The position numbers and the translations under genes are program-made. A DNA stretch of 64,000 bases, taken from assembly GCA_014169315.1 (NCBI GenBank), contig AP022133.1, positions 682,001 through 746,000 of the forward strand, written 5' to 3'. Positions 33,591 through 43,451 of this stretch are shown piece after piece (the first letter of the stretch is position 1; each line of letters begins with the position of its first letter). The notes under the pieces were generated by a model. That model made no database searches. It saw only the letters and a program-made list of their open reading frames with translations, and was not told the DNA's origin. This DNA comes from Enterobacter cloacae. GTDB taxonomy: Bacteria; Pseudomonadota; Gammaproteobacteria; Enterobacterales; Enterobacteriaceae.

Positions 33591-34961
33591 TTAGTGGGCT
33601 TTCACCGCGTTTTGGTTTTTCTGTTTAACCAGATAACCCGCGCCGAGCACCGCAATCCAGACCGGGATCAGGTAAACGGAAATCGCCATACCCGGGGTAA
33701 TCAACATGATGACCAGAACCGCTGCCATGAACAGCAGGCAAACCCAGTTACCCAGTGGATAAAACAGGGCAGGGAAGCGGGTGGTCACGCCTTGCTGTTG
33801 CTTGGCGCGGCGGAACTTGATGTGCGCCAGGCTGATCATCGCCCAGTTAATCACCAGAGCAGAAACGACCAGTGCCATCAGCAGGCCAAAGGCGGATTCC
33901 GGTGCCAGGTAGTTAATCAGCACGCATAGCGCGGTAACAATGGCCGACACGATAATGGTGTTCACCGGCACGCCACGTTTATCGATGTTGAGCAGCGCCT
34001 TCGGCGCGTTACCTTGCTGAGCCAGACCAAACAACATACGGCTGTTGCAGTATACGCAGCTGTTGTAAACGGAAAGTGCCGCTGTCAGGACGACGATATT
34101 GAGCGCGTTGGCCACGAAGGTATCGCCCAGTTCGTGGAAGATCAGGACAAACGGGCTGGTGTCAGCGGTGACGCGCGTCCACGGCAGCAGGGAGAGCAGA
34201 ACCGCCAGTGAGCCCACATAGAAGATCAGAATACGGTAGATAACCTGGTTGGTGGCTTTCGGGATGCTCTGCTCCGGGTTATCCGCTTCTGCGGCGGTGA
34301 TCCCCACCAGTTCCAGACCGCCAAAGGAGAACATGATGATCGCCATCATCATCACCAGGCCAGTCATACCGTGAGGCAGGAACCCGCCTTGCTCCCAGAG
34401 ATTGCGCACCGTGGCCTGCGGGCCGCCGTTGCCGCTGAACAGCAGCCAGCCGCCGAAGATGATCATCGCCACAACGGCAATCACCTTGATGATGGCAAAC
34501 CAGAACTCCATTTCACCGAACACTTTTACGTTGGTCAGGTTAATGGCGTTGATGATAATGAAGAACACCGCAGCAGAAACCCAGGTTGGGATTTCCGGGT
34601 ACCAGAACTGGATGTATTTCCCGACGGCGGTCAGCTCGGCCATCGCCACCAGAACGTACAGAACCCAGTAGTTCCAGCCTGATGCAAAACCGGCAAAACT
34701 GCCCCAGTATTTATAGGCAAAGTGGCTGAACGAACCGGCTACAGGCTCTTCCACCACCATTTCGCCCAGTTGACGCATGATCAGAAAGGCAATGAAACCC
34801 GCGATAGCGTAACCCAAAATAATGCCCGGACCGGCTGACTGAATAACGGATGCGCTTCCCAGAAACAGGCCGGTACCGATAGCACCGCCCAATGCGATGA
34901 GCTGTATGTGGCGGTTTTTAAGGCCGCGCTTTAGCTGATCGCCGTGCTGTTGACCTTCCAT
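33591..34961 (-). CDS. aroP: Aromatic amino acid permease AroP
   Basis: Proton symporter for Phe, Tyr and Trp of the amino acid-polyamine-organocation family. 456 residues with 12 membrane segments. The N-terminal signature RGLKNRHIQLIALGGAIGTG begins at residue 10 and LGSASVIQSAGPGIILGYAI follows. GAGG lies seven bases before the ATG. In E. coli it is repressed by TyrR; no clear pair of TyrR half-sites could be assigned here by eye. It diverges from pdhR. Confidence 0.95.
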   Translation of the reverse strand: MEGQQHGDQLKRGLKNRHIQLIALGGAIGTGLFLGSASVIQSAGPGIILGYAIAGFIAFLIMRQLGEMVVEEPVAGSFSHFAYKYWGSFAGFASGWNYWVLYVLVAMAELTAVGKYIQFWYPEIPTWVSAAVFFIIINAINLTNVKVFGEMEFWFAIIKVIAVVAMIIFGGWLLFSGNGGPQATVRNLWEQGGFLPHGMTGLVMMMAIIMFSFGGLELVGITAAEADNPEQSIPKATNQVIYRILIFYVGSLAVLLSLLPWTRVTADTSPFVLIFHELGDTFVANALNIVVLTAALSVYNSCVYCNSRMLFGLAQQGNAPKALLNIDKRGVPVNTIIVSAIVTALCVLINYLAPESAFGLLMALVVSALVINWAMISLAHIKFRRAKQQQGVTTRFPALFYPLGNWVCLLFMAAVLVIMLITPGMAISVYLIPVWIAVLGAGYLVKQKNQNAVKAH

Positions 34962-35450
34962 TATGAAACCTCGTGTGTGGTTGTTATGTTCACGCTGTGC
35001 GTGTGTAATTATGAAAGTCCATTTTCTGTATTTATTTCTTTACGGTTAATATTGCCGAAATAATCGGAGATGACTTCCGTTGACGCCAGAATAGTGATAA
35101 GTGCGAGCGAATGCACCTGCTTTATGAAGGGGTGATGACGAGTTGAATAAAAAGAAAGCATTTGTAAATTGTCCCGTTATCCGTACCTACCCCAACCTAT
35201 AGAATAGAAATGCCCCGTAAGTGGGCGAATTTTCATTATTTGCGTTGTTGAATCGCTTCAGATTGCAAAATCCCTCGTTTCATTATGGTTAAAACTGCCT
35301 CTTTGTGGGTAATCAATTCATTTGTGTGAAGTTACATTTTTGAAATGTTATTTCTGTAGGGTTGTTAAAATGTGCAGGGTTTACTGATTTCAATCAAAAC
35401 CAATATGGACAGAAGGTGAATACTTTGTTACTTTAGCGATACGAACTTGA
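34962..35450. other. aroP-pdhR divergent intergenic region
   Basis: About 490 A+T-rich bases between divergent genes, with no convincing coding frame. It should hold the aroP promoters and the upstream part of the pdh promoter. A short GCCC/GGGC hairpin at 35212-35226 is followed by AATTTT. A TGTGA half-site at 35324-35328 lacks a good partner, so no CRP site is claimed. Confidence 0.4.
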
Positions 35451-35467
35451 AATTGGTAAGACCAATT
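35451..35467 (+). promoter_or_regulatory. PdhR operator
   Basis: AATTGGTAAGACCAATT is a perfect match to the PdhR consensus ATTGGTnnnACCAAT, with one further flanking base matched each side. It starts 49 bases before pdhR. A TTGTTA (35425-35430) about 17 bases before TGAAAT (35448-35453) would place it on the -10 of the operon promoter, as in E. coli, where pyruvate relieves repression. Confidence 0.93.
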
Positions 35468-35499
35468 GACTCCGGGCAAAAAGGCGTAAGACAGGGAAT

Positions 35500-36264
35500 A
35501 TGGCCTACAGCAAAATTCGCCAACCAAAACTATCTGATGTGATTGAGCAGCAGCTGGAGTTTTTAATTCTCGAAGGGACACTGCGCCCAGGTGAGAAACT
35601 TCCGCCTGAACGCGAACTGGCAAAACAGTTCGACGTTTCCCGCCCCTCTCTGCGTGAGGCGATCCAACGTCTCGAAGCGAAGGGCTTGCTGCTTCGTCGC
35701 CAGGGCGGCGGAACCTTTGTGCAAAATAGCCTGTGGCAGAGCTTCAGCGATCCGCTGGTAGAACTTCTCTCTGACCACCCTGAATCCCAGTTTGACCTGC
35801 TAGAGACCCGTCACGCGCTTGAAGGTATTGCGGCTTATTACGCCGCCCTTCGCAGCACTGATGAAGACCGCGTGCGTATCCGCGAGCTGCATCAGGCCAT
35901 TGAACGGGCACAGCAGTCCGGCGATTTAGACGCCGAGTCCGATGCCGTCGTCCAGTACCAGATTGCCGTCACCGAAGCGGCACACAATGTGGTGCTCCTC
36001 CATCTGCTACGCTGCATGGAGCCGATGCTGGCCCAGAACGTTCGTCAGAATTTTGAATTGTTGTATGCCCGTCGGGACATGCTCCCACTGGTAAGCAACC
36101 ATCGCACCCGAGTATTCGAGGCGATAATGGCCGGGGAACCGGAGCAGGCGCGCGAAGCGTCGCACCGACATCTGGCTTTCATTGAGGAAATCTTGCTGGA
36201 CCGTAGCCGTGAACAATCGCGTCGCGAACGTTCACTTCGCCGCATACAGCAACGAAAGGATTAA
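35500..36264 (+). CDS. pdhR: Pyruvate dehydrogenase complex repressor PdhR
   Basis: GntR-family repressor of 254 residues. The winged helix-turn-helix ([20 protein letters not shown] near 35-54) is followed by an all-helical FCD ligand domain that binds pyruvate. It represses its own operon with aceE-aceF-lpd plus respiratory genes. The operator at 35451 lies in its own promoter. A conserved inverted repeat separates it from aceE. Confidence 0.96.
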   Translation: MAYSKIRQPKLSDVIEQQLEFLILEGTLRPGEKLPPERELAKQFDVSRPSLREAIQRLEAKGLLLRRQGGGTFVQNSLWQSFSDPLVELLSDHPESQFDLLETRHALEGIAAYYAALRSTDEDRVRIRELHQAIERAQQSGDLDAESDAVVQYQIAVTEAAHNVVLLHLLRCMEPMLAQNVRQNFELLYARRDMLPLVSNHRTRVFEAIMAGEPEQAREASHRHLAFIEEILLDRSREQSRRERSLRRIQQRKD

Positions 36265-36300
36265 GCGCCAGGTTTTTTTAGAGCGCGGCAACTAAACGCA

Positions 36301-36348
36301 GAACCTGTCTTATTGTGTTTTCTGGCGAAAATGCAATGGGACAGGTTC
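36301..36348 (+). promoter_or_regulatory. pdhR-aceE intergenic stem-loop
   Basis: GAACCTGTC at 36301-36309 pairs perfectly with GACAGGTTC at 36340-36348, and an inner ATTG/CAAT pair extends the stem. It lies 39 bases before aceE with no T tract. As recalled, the E. coli gap carries a very similar structure. It could stabilise or process the aceEF message; the role is not established by sequence alone. Confidence 0.55.
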
Positions 36349-36387
36349 CAGACAAATCAACGTATTAGATAGATAAGGAATACCCCC

Positions 36388-39051
36388 ATGTCAGAACGTC
36401 TCCAAAATGACGTGGATCCGATCGAAACTCGCGACTGGCTACAGGCGATCGAATCGGTCATCCGTGAAGAAGGTGTTGAGCGTGCTCAGTATCTGATTGA
36501 TCAGCTGCTTTCAGAAGCCCGTAAAGGCGGCGTGAAGGTTGCTGCAGGTGCAGGGGCTAACAACTACGTAAACACGATTGCCGTTGAAGACGAACCGGTA
36601 TACCCGGGCAATCTGGATCTGGAACGTCGCATTCGTTCTGCAATCCGCTGGAACGCCATCATGACCGTTCTGCGCGCATCCAAGAAAGACCTGGAACTGG
36701 GCGGCCACATGGCATCCTTCCAGTCTTCTGCGACCGTTTACGACGTGTGCTTCAACCACTTCTTCCGTGCGGCTAACGAGAAAGATGGCGGCGATCTGGT
36801 GTACTTCCAGGGCCACATTTCTCCGGGCATCTACGCACGTGCATTCCTGGAAGGTCGTCTGACTGAAGAGCAGATGAACAACTTCCGTCAGGAAGTTCAC
36901 GGTAAAGGTCTGTCTTCTTACCCGCACCCTAAACTGATGCCAGAATTCTGGCAGTTCCCGACCGTTTCTATGGGGCTGGGCCCAATTGGTGCGATCTACC
37001 AGGCTAAATTCCTGAAATATCTGGAACACCGTGGTCTGAAAGATACCTCTGAGCAAACCGTTTATGCCTTCCTGGGCGACGGCGAAATGGATGAGCCAGA
37101 ATCTAAAGGTGCGATCACCATCGCCACCCGTGAGAAGCTGGACAACCTGTGCTTCATCATCAACTGTAACCTGCAGCGTCTGGATGGTCCGGTAACCGGC
37201 AACGGCAAGATCATCAACGAACTGGAAGGCATCTTCGCAGGTGCTGGCTGGAACGTCATCAAAGTGATGTGGGGCGGTCGTTGGGATGAGCTGCTGCGTA
37301 AAGACACCAGCGGTAAGCTGATCCAGCTGATGAACGAAACCGTTGACGGTGACTACCAGACCTTCAAATCCAAAGACGGTGCCTACGTTCGTGAGCACTT
37401 CTTCGGTAAATATCCTGAAACCGCAGCACTGGTTGCAGACTGGACTGACGAGCAGATCTGGGCCCTGAACCGTGGTGGTCACGATCCGAAGAAAGTCTAC
37501 GCTGCACTGAAAAAAGCGCAGGAAACCAAAGGTAAAGCGACTGTAATCCTGGCCCACACCATCAAAGGTTACGGCATGGGTGATACCGCAGAAGGTAAAA
37601 ACATCGCTCACCAGGTTAAGAAAATGAACATGGACGGCGTGCGTTATATCCGCGACCGTTTCAACGTGCCAGTGACCGATGAGCAGGTAGAAAACCTGTC
37701 TTACATCACCTTCCCTGAAGGTTCTGAAGAGCACAAGTACCTGCACGAACGTCGTCAGGCGCTGAAAGGCTACCTGCCTGCTCGTCAGCCTAACTTCACC
37801 GAGAAGCTGGAACTGCCAGCGCTGGAAGACTTCTCTCAGCTGCTGGAAGAGCAGAACAAAGAGATCTCTACCACTATCGCTTTCGTTCGTGCCCTGAACG
37901 TGATGCTGAAGAACAAGTCGATCAAAGATCGTCTGGTTCCAATCATCGCTGACGAAGCGCGTACTTTCGGTATGGAAGGTCTGTTCCGTCAGATCGGTAT
38001 CTACAGCCCGAACGGCCAGCAGTACACCCCGCAGGACCGTGAGCAGGTTGCATACTACAAAGAAGACGAGAAAGGTCAGATCCTGCAGGAAGGTATCAAC
38101 GAGCTGGGTGCAGGCGCATCCTGGCTGGCTGCTGCGACCTCTTACAGCACCAACAACCTGCCGATGATCCCGTTCTACATCTACTACTCCATGTTCGGTT
38201 TCCAGCGTATCGGTGACCTGTGCTGGCAGGCTGGCGACCAACAGGCTCGCGGCTTCCTGGTAGGTGGTACTTCCGGTCGTACGACCCTGAACGGTGAAGG
38301 TCTGCAGCACGAAGATGGTCACAGCCACATTCAGTCTCTGACTATCCCTAACTGTATCTCTTACGACCCGTCTTACGCGTACGAAGTGGCTGTCATCATG
38401 CACGACGGTCTGACCCGTATGTACGGTGAAGCACAAGAGAACATTTACTACTACATCACCACGCTGAACGAAAACTACCACATGCCGGCGATGCCAGCAG
38501 ATGCTGAGGAAGGTATCCGTAAAGGTATCTACAAACTCGAAACCGTTGCAGGTAGCAAAGGTAAAGTTCAGCTGCTGGGCTCCGGCTCTATCCTGCGTCA
38601 CGTACGTGAAGCTGCACAGATCCTGGCGAACGACTACGGTGTAGGTTCTGACGTGTACAGCGTAACCTCCTTCACTGAACTGGCACGTGATGGCCAGGAT
38701 TGTGAGCGCTGGAACATGCTGCACCCAATGGAAACTCCGCGCGTTCCGTACATCGCTCAGGTGATGAACGACGCTCCAGCGGTTGCTTCTACTGACTATA
38801 TGAAACTGTTCGCTGAGCAGGTTCGTACTTACGTACCGGCTGATGATTATCGCGTACTGGGTACTGACGGCTTCGGTCGTTCTGACAGCCGCGAAAACCT
38901 GCGTCACCACTTCGAAGTTGATGCTTCTTACGTGGTTGTAGCAGCACTGGGCGAACTGGCTAAACGTGGCGAAATCGATAAGAAAGTGGTTGCTGAAGCA
39001 ATTACTAAATTCAACATCGATGCAGAAAAAGTTAACCCGCGTCTGGCGTAA
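36388..39051 (+). CDS. aceE: Pyruvate dehydrogenase E1 component
   Basis: Thiamine diphosphate-dependent homodimeric decarboxylase of the pyruvate dehydrogenase complex. 887 residues, as in E. coli. The ThDP motif runs from [14 protein letters not shown] near 230 to a [11 protein letters not shown] stretch near 260, and [16 protein letters not shown] with catalytic histidines is near 392-407. Strong AAGGA site and heavily biased codons indicate high expression. It is 14 bases before aceF and under PdhR control. Confidence 0.98.
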   Translation: MSERLQNDVDPIETRDWLQAIESVIREEGVERAQYLIDQLLSEARKGGVKVAAGAGANNYVNTIAVEDEPVYPGNLDLERRIRSAIRWNAIMTVLRASKKDLELGGHMASFQSSATVYDVCFNHFFRAANEKDGGDLVYFQGHISPGIYARAFLEGRLTEEQMNNFRQEVHGKGLSSYPHPKLMPEFWQFPTVSMGLGPIGAIYQAKFLKYLEHRGLKDTSEQTVYAFLGDGEMDEPESKGAITIATREKLDNLCFIINCNLQRLDGPVTGNGKIINELEGIFAGAGWNVIKVMWGGRWDELLRKDTSGKLIQLMNETVDGDYQTFKSKDGAYVREHFFGKYPETAALVADWTDEQIWALNRGGHDPKKVYAALKKAQETKGKATVILAHTIKGYGMGDTAEGKNIAHQVKKMNMDGVRYIRDRFNVPVTDEQVENLSYITFPEGSEEHKYLHERRQALKGYLPARQPNFTEKLELPALEDFSQLLEEQNKEISTTIAFVRALNVMLKNKSIKDRLVPIIADEARTFGMEGLFRQIGIYSPNGQQYTPQDREQVAYYKEDEKGQILQEGINELGAGASWLAAATSYSTNNLPMIPFYIYYSMFGFQRIGDLCWQAGDQQARGFLVGGTSGRTTLNGEGLQHEDGHSHIQSLTIPNCISYDPSYAYEVAVIMHDGLTRMYGEAQENIYYYITTLNENYHMPAMPADAEEGIRKGIYKLETVAGSKGKVQLLGSGSILRHVREAAQILANDYGVGSDVYSVTSFTELARDGQDCERWNMLHPMETPRVPYIAQVMNDAPAVASTDYMKLFAEQVRTYVPADDYRVLGTDGFGRSDSRENLRHHFEVDASYVVVAALGELAKRGEIDKKVVAEAITKFNIDAEKVNPRLA

Positions 39052-39065
39052 GAGGTAAAAGAATA

Positions 39066-40961
39066 ATGGCTATCGAAATCAATGTACCGGACATCGGGGC
39101 TGATGAAGTTGAAATCACCGAGATCCTGGTCAAAGTGGGCGACAAAGTTGAAGCTGAACAGTCGCTGATCACCGTAGAAGGCGACAAAGCCTCTATGGAA
39201 GTCCCGTCTCCTCAGGCTGGCATCGTTAAAGAGATCAAAGTCTCTGTTGGCGATAAAACCGAGACGGGCAAACTGATCATGATTTTCGATTCCGTCGACG
39301 GTGCAGCAGCTGCTGCACCTGCGCAGGAAGAGAAGAAAGCCGCTCCGGCCGCTGCTGCACCAGCAGCTGCCGCGGCAGCGAAAGACGTTAACGTGCCTGA
39401 CATCGGTGGTGACGAAGTTGAAGTCACTGAAATCCTGGTGAAAGTGGGCGATACCGTTGCGGCTGAGCAGTCGCTGATCACCGTAGAAGGCGACAAAGCC
39501 TCTATGGAAGTGCCGGCTCCGTTCGCAGGTACTGTTAAAGAGATTAAGATCAACACCGGTGACAAAGTGTCTACTGGCTCGCTGATTATGGTCTTCGAAG
39601 TGGCGGGTGCTGCACCTGCTGCTGCGCCTGCGCAGGCCGCTGCTCCGGCAGCCGCTGCACCAGCTGTTGCTGGTGGCGCGAAAGACGTTAACGTACCAGA
39701 CATCGGCGGTGACGAAGTTGAAGTGACCGAAGTGATGGTGAAAGTGGGCGACAAAGTTGCCGCTGAACAGTCACTGATCACCGTTGAAGGCGACAAGGCT
39801 TCTATGGAAGTGCCAGCGCCATTCGCGGGTACTGTTAAAGAGATCAAAATCAGCACTGGCGACAAAGTGTCTACTGGCTCGCTGATTATGGTCTTCGAAG
39901 TGGAAGGCGCTGCGCCTGCGGCAGCTCCGGTTGCCGCTGCCGCTCCGGCCCCTGCTGCTGCACCGGCTCAGGCTGCTAAACCCGCTGCGGCACCTGCTGC
40001 AAAAGCGGAAGGCAAATCTGAATTCGCTGAAAACGACGCTTACATCCACGCCACTCCGCTGATCCGCCGCCTGGCGCGCGAATTCGGCGTTAACCTGGCG
40101 AAAGTGAAAGGGACGGGCCGTAAAGGTCGTATCCTGCGCGAAGACGTTCAGGCTTACGTGAAAGACGCGGTGAAACGCGCTGAAGCGGCTCCTGCTGCTG
40201 CCACTGGTGGCGGTATCCCGGGCATGCTGCCGTGGCCGAAAGTGGACTTCAGCAAGTTCGGCGAAATCGAAGAAGTGGAACTGGGCCGTATCCAGAAAAT
40301 CTCTGGTGCTAACCTGAGCCGTAACTGGGTGATGATCCCGCACGTTACGCACTTCGACAAAACCGATATCACCGATCTGGAAGCGTTCCGTAAACAGCAG
40401 AACGCCGAAGCTGAGAAGCGTAAACTGGACGTGAAATTCACCCCAGTGGTCTTCATCATGAAAGCCGTTGCTGCTGCTCTTGAGCAGATGCCACGCTTCA
40501 ACAGCTCCCTGTCCGAAGATGGCCAGAAGCTGACGCTGAAGAAATACATCAACATCGGTGTTGCGGTTGATACGCCAAATGGTCTGGTTGTTCCGGTCTT
40601 CAAAGACGTGAACAAGAAGAGCATCACTGAGCTGTCCCGTGAACTGACCGTGATCTCCAAAAAAGCGCGTGATGGCAAGCTGACTGCTGGCGAAATGCAG
40701 GGCGGTTGCTTCACCATCTCCAGCATCGGTGGCCTGGGTACGACCCACTTCGCACCGATTGTGAACGCGCCGGAAGTGGCAATCCTCGGTGTGTCCAAGT
40801 CTGCGATGGAGCCGGTATGGAATGGCAAAGAGTTCATGCCGCGTCTGATGATGCCAATCTCTCTGTCCTTCGACCACCGCGTGATCGACGGTGCTGATGG
40901 TGCGCGTTTCATCACCATCATCAACAACACCCTGAGCGACATTCGCCGCCTGGTGATGTAA
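39066..40961 (+). CDS. aceF: Dihydrolipoamide acetyltransferase (E2) of pyruvate dehydrogenase
   Basis: Core of the pyruvate dehydrogenase complex, transferring acetyl groups from lipoyl-lysine to CoA. 631 residues. Three lipoyl domains start near residues 1, 106 and 207, each with the lipoylation site [10 protein letters not shown]. Ala/Pro-rich linkers follow each one. The E1/E3-binding domain ([21 protein letters not shown]) begins near 330, and the catalytic domain ends with [15 protein letters not shown]. The near-identical lipoyl DNA repeats could recombine. Confidence 0.98.
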   Translation: MAIEINVPDIGADEVEITEILVKVGDKVEAEQSLITVEGDKASMEVPSPQAGIVKEIKVSVGDKTETGKLIMIFDSVDGAAAAAPAQEEKKAAPAAAAPAAAAAAKDVNVPDIGGDEVEVTEILVKVGDTVAAEQSLITVEGDKASMEVPAPFAGTVKEIKINTGDKVSTGSLIMVFEVAGAAPAAAPAQAAAPAAAAPAVAGGAKDVNVPDIGGDEVEVTEVMVKVGDKVAAEQSLITVEGDKASMEVPAPFAGTVKEIKISTGDKVSTGSLIMVFEVEGAAPAAAPVAAAAPAPAAAPAQAAKPAAAPAAKAEGKSEFAENDAYIHATPLIRRLAREFGVNLAKVKGTGRKGRILREDVQAYVKDAVKRAEAAPAAATGGGIPGMLPWPKVDFSKFGEIEEVELGRIQKISGANLSRNWVMIPHVTHFDKTDITDLEAFRKQQNAEAEKRKLDVKFTPVVFIMKAVAAALEQMPRFNSSLSEDGQKLTLKKYINIGVAVDTPNGLVVPVFKDVNKKSITELSRELTVISKKARDGKLTAGEMQGGCFTISSIGGLGTTHFAPIVNAPEVAILGVSKSAMEPVWNGKEFMPRLMMPISLSFDHRVIDGADGARFITIINNTLSDIRRLVM

Positions 40962-40964
40962 TCG

Positions 40965-40992
40965 AAAAGCCGGCCAATCGGCCGGCTTTTTT
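40965..40992 (+). terminator. Terminator after aceF
   Basis: GCCGGCC at 40969-40975 pairs with GGCCGGC at 40980-40986, flanked by AAAA before and TTTTTT after, giving a perfect bidirectional-type hairpin. It lets lpd be transcribed separately from its own promoter as well as by read-through. Confidence 0.9.
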
Positions 40993-41058
40993 CTGTTAAT
41001 CTCATGGTGTTTGTGAGGTTATTGGCGAAAGCGATAATTCGTGAGCCGTTTGTTGTTT

Positions 41059-41078
41059 CAAAATTGTTAACAATTTTG
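41059..41078 (+). promoter_or_regulatory. Perfect 20-bp palindrome in the lpd promoter region
   Basis: CAAAATTGTTAACAATTTTG is a perfect dyad at 41059-41078, 80 bases before lpd. The E. coli lpd promoter, as recalled, has a near-identical AATTGTTAACAATTTTGTAAA element overlapping its RNA polymerase site. ArcA boxes contain GTTAA half-sites, so control by ArcA is a reasonable inference. Confidence 0.65.
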
Positions 41079-41158
41079 TAAACTGCGGGCGGATAGAACG
41101 TCCCGGTGGATGAAGGGCGACAAGTACCTGGACCGCCGGAAATCAATAAGAGGTCATG

Positions 41159-42583
41159 ATGAGTACTGAAATCAAAACTCAGGTCGTGGTACTTGGGGCA
41201 GGCCCGGCAGGTTACTCTGCAGCCTTCCGTTGCGCTGATTTAGGTCTGGAAACCGTAATCGTAGAACGCTACAGCACCCTCGGTGGTGTTTGCCTGAACG
41301 TAGGCTGTATCCCTTCTAAAGCGCTGCTGCACGTAGCGAAAGTTATCGAAGAAGCCAAAGCACTGGCTGAACACGGTATCGTCTTCGGCGAGCCGAAAAC
41401 CGATATCGACAAAATTCGTACCTGGAAAGAGAAAGTTATCACTCAGCTGACCGGTGGTCTGGCGGGTATGGCCAAAGGCCGTAAAGTGAAAGTGGTAAAC
41501 GGTCTGGGTAAATTCACCGGCGCGAACACCCTGGAAGTGGAAGGTGAGAACGGTAAAACTGTGATCAACTTCGACAACGCGATCATCGCGGCAGGTTCTC
41601 GTCCGATTCAGCTGCCGTTCATTCCTCATGAAGATCCACGCGTGTGGGACTCCACCGATGCGCTGGAGCTGAAATCCGTACCTAAGCGTATGCTGGTTAT
41701 GGGTGGCGGTATCATCGGTCTGGAAATGGGTACCGTGTACCATGCGCTGGGTTCAGAGATCGACGTGGTTGAAATGTTCGACCAGGTTATCCCGGCTGCT
41801 GACAAAGATATCGTTAAAGTCTTCACCAAACGCATCAGCAAGAAATTCAACCTGATGCTGGAAACCAAAGTGACTGCCGTTGAAGCGAAAGAAGACGGTA
41901 TTTACGTTTCTATGGAAGGCAAAAAAGCCCCTGCAGAACCACAGCGTTACGACGCCGTGCTGGTGGCTATCGGTCGTGTGCCGAACGGTAAAAACCTCGA
42001 CGCAGGCAAAGCTGGCGTGGAAGTGGACGACCGTGGCTTCATCCGTGTTGACAAACAGCTGCGCACTAATGTGCCGCACATCTTTGCTATCGGCGATATC
42101 GTCGGTCAGCCAATGCTGGCACACAAAGGTGTTCACGAAGGTCACGTTGCCGCTGAAGTTATCGCGGGCATGAAGCACTACTTCGATCCGAAAGTGATCC
42201 CATCTATCGCGTACACCGAGCCAGAGGTTGCATGGGTTGGTCTGACTGAGAAAGAAGCGAAAGAGAAAGGCATCAGCTACGAAACCGCCACCTTCCCGTG
42301 GGCTGCTTCTGGCCGTGCTATCGCTTCCGACTGCGCAGACGGTATGACCAAACTGATCTTCGACAAAGAGACTCACCGTGTGATCGGTGGTGCGATTGTC
42401 GGTACCAACGGCGGCGAGCTGCTGGGTGAAATCGGTCTGGCTATCGAAATGGGTTGTGACGCTGAAGACATCGCGCTGACCATCCACGCTCACCCAACTC
42501 TGCACGAGTCTGTGGGCCTGGCGGCAGAAGTGTTCGAAGGTAGCATCACCGACCTGCCAAACGCCAAAGCGAAGAAGAAATAA
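41159..42583 (+). CDS. lpd: Dihydrolipoamide dehydrogenase (E3)
   Basis: FAD flavoprotein that reoxidises dihydrolipoyl groups in the pyruvate and 2-oxoglutarate dehydrogenase complexes and the glycine cleavage system. 474 residues. FAD-binding VVLGAGPAGYSAAF is at 9-22, the redox disulphide is in GGVCLNVGCIPSKALL near 45-50, NAD-binding VMGGGIIGLEMGTVY near 182, and the active-site HAHPTLHES near 444. Of two adjacent ATG codons the second is preferred, because AGAGGT is spaced better from it. Confidence 0.97.
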   Translation: MSTEIKTQVVVLGAGPAGYSAAFRCADLGLETVIVERYSTLGGVCLNVGCIPSKALLHVAKVIEEAKALAEHGIVFGEPKTDIDKIRTWKEKVITQLTGGLAGMAKGRKVKVVNGLGKFTGANTLEVEGENGKTVINFDNAIIAAGSRPIQLPFIPHEDPRVWDSTDALELKSVPKRMLVMGGGIIGLEMGTVYHALGSEIDVVEMFDQVIPAADKDIVKVFTKRISKKFNLMLETKVTAVEAKEDGIYVSMEGKKAPAEPQRYDAVLVAIGRVPNGKNLDAGKAGVEVDDRGFIRVDKQLRTNVPHIFAIGDIVGQPMLAHKGVHEGHVAAEVIAGMKHYFDPKVIPSIAYTEPEVAWVGLTEKEAKEKGISYETATFPWAASGRAIASDCADGMTKLIFDKETHRVIGGAIVGTNGGELLGEIGLAIEMGCDAEDIALTIHAHPTLHESVGLAAEVFEGSITDLPNAKAKKK

Positions 42584-42600
42584 GTTTCTTAACGCTTGCT

Positions 42601-42628
42601 AAACGCCTCTTCGGAGGCGTTTTTTTTG
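42601..42628 (+). terminator. Terminator after lpd
   Basis: AACGCCTC and GAGGCGTT (42602-42621) form an eight-pair stem closed by a UUCG tetraloop and followed by a run of T. A strong Rho-independent terminator between lpd and the convergent DUF2950 gene. Confidence 0.93.
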
Positions 42629-42649
42629 CCTTCAGGAACCCATTCCGCT

Positions 42650-43441
42650 TTATGGCGTGACGGGTTGCCACGCTTTATCAGGGCTATACGATGTTAACGC
42701 TTGTGCTTTCTGCTGTGACTCGCTGCCAAGATTGGCCTGGTATACCTTGTCGTCCTGATTTATCACAAAGCTCATCACGCCCGTCTGGCCGTAGCTGACT
42801 GGCCAGGCCACCATGGCAAAGCCGTTTTTATCCGGCAGGATGCGGAAACGGTATCCGTGATAACCGGCCCCCGGCTCTTTCGGGCTGAATGCCGGGCCAA
42901 GCGGGCTGGGCATCTCACCCGGTGATGCAGGCCAGTACAGGCCATCTTTTTTCCCTTCAGAACTTACAATTTTCCGGGCGTACGTCTGGTTCATCGCAAA
43001 ATAGCTTTGCTGAGCATCCACATAGGCGTGTAACGCTTCGATAGCCGCGAGCTCGTTGCGCCCGATCTCACGGGTCAGGATCTCCTCGGCAGCTTCCTTC
43101 ATATCAAATTGCCAGCCGGAAGAGGTCTTGATAACCGGGATCGGCAGTTGCCAGTCGCCGTCACCGACAACAAGATGTGCCGTATCGCCGTCGATGACGG
43201 TGTTATGACGAACTTTCCAGTCGCGAAGGAAGCGATCAACGGCATCAGGATCGACCCCTTCAGGCGGCAGGAAATCGCGCCAGTTTTCCCCGAGCAGGTT
43301 GTTCATTGCATTTTCATTTTGCCCACTGATGGCGTTTGCCAGCGCATCGGTTGCCTTGTCTGGCGTACTGAAGGATTGCTGTGCCATCGCGGTGGCCGAA
43401 ACCATGAACAACACCATTCCACTGAGTAATTTACTTTTCAT
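42650..43441 (-). CDS. DUF2950 family exported protein
   Basis: A 263-residue protein of unknown function that matches the DUF2950 pattern. The ATG at 43441 gives a clear signal peptide (MKSKLLSGMVLFMVSATAMAQQ, cleavage near AMA-QQ in pieces of that stretch), so it should be periplasmic. The C-terminal half contains GAGYHGYRFRILPDKNGFAM and GQTGVMSFVINQDDKVYQ stretches. It lies 10 bases downstream of yacH and is surely co-transcribed; DUF2950 and DUF3300 genes are commonly paired. I do not recall this gene beside yacH in E. coli K-12. Confidence 0.82.
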   Translation of the reverse strand: MKSKLLSGMVLFMVSATAMAQQSFSTPDKATDALANAISGQNENAMNNLLGENWRDFLPPEGVDPDAVDRFLRDWKVRHNTVIDGDTAHLVVGDGDWQLPIPVIKTSSGWQFDMKEAAEEILTREIGRNELAAIEALHAYVDAQQSYFAMNQTYARKIVSSEGKKDGLYWPASPGEMPSPLGPAFSPKEPGAGYHGYRFRILPDKNGFAMVAWPVSYGQTGVMSFVINQDDKVYQANLGSESQQKAQALTSYSPDKAWQPVTP

Positions 43442-43451
43442 GTCGGTTCTC

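Noticed and set aside
34990..35160. TyrR boxes for aroP
   Set aside because: A TGTAAA half-site at 35161-35166 lacks a TTTACA partner at the right spacing, so no operator is called.
36511..38910. Long open frame antisense to aceE (about 800 codons)
   Set aside because: Same codon-bias effect; the composition is rich in Val, Phe, His and Arg without any recognisable fold, and the sense strand is clearly AceE.
39212..39865. Near-identical DNA repeats of about 300 bases in aceF
   Set aside because: They are the three lipoyl domains normal for E. coli-type AceF, not a mobile or regulatory repeat.
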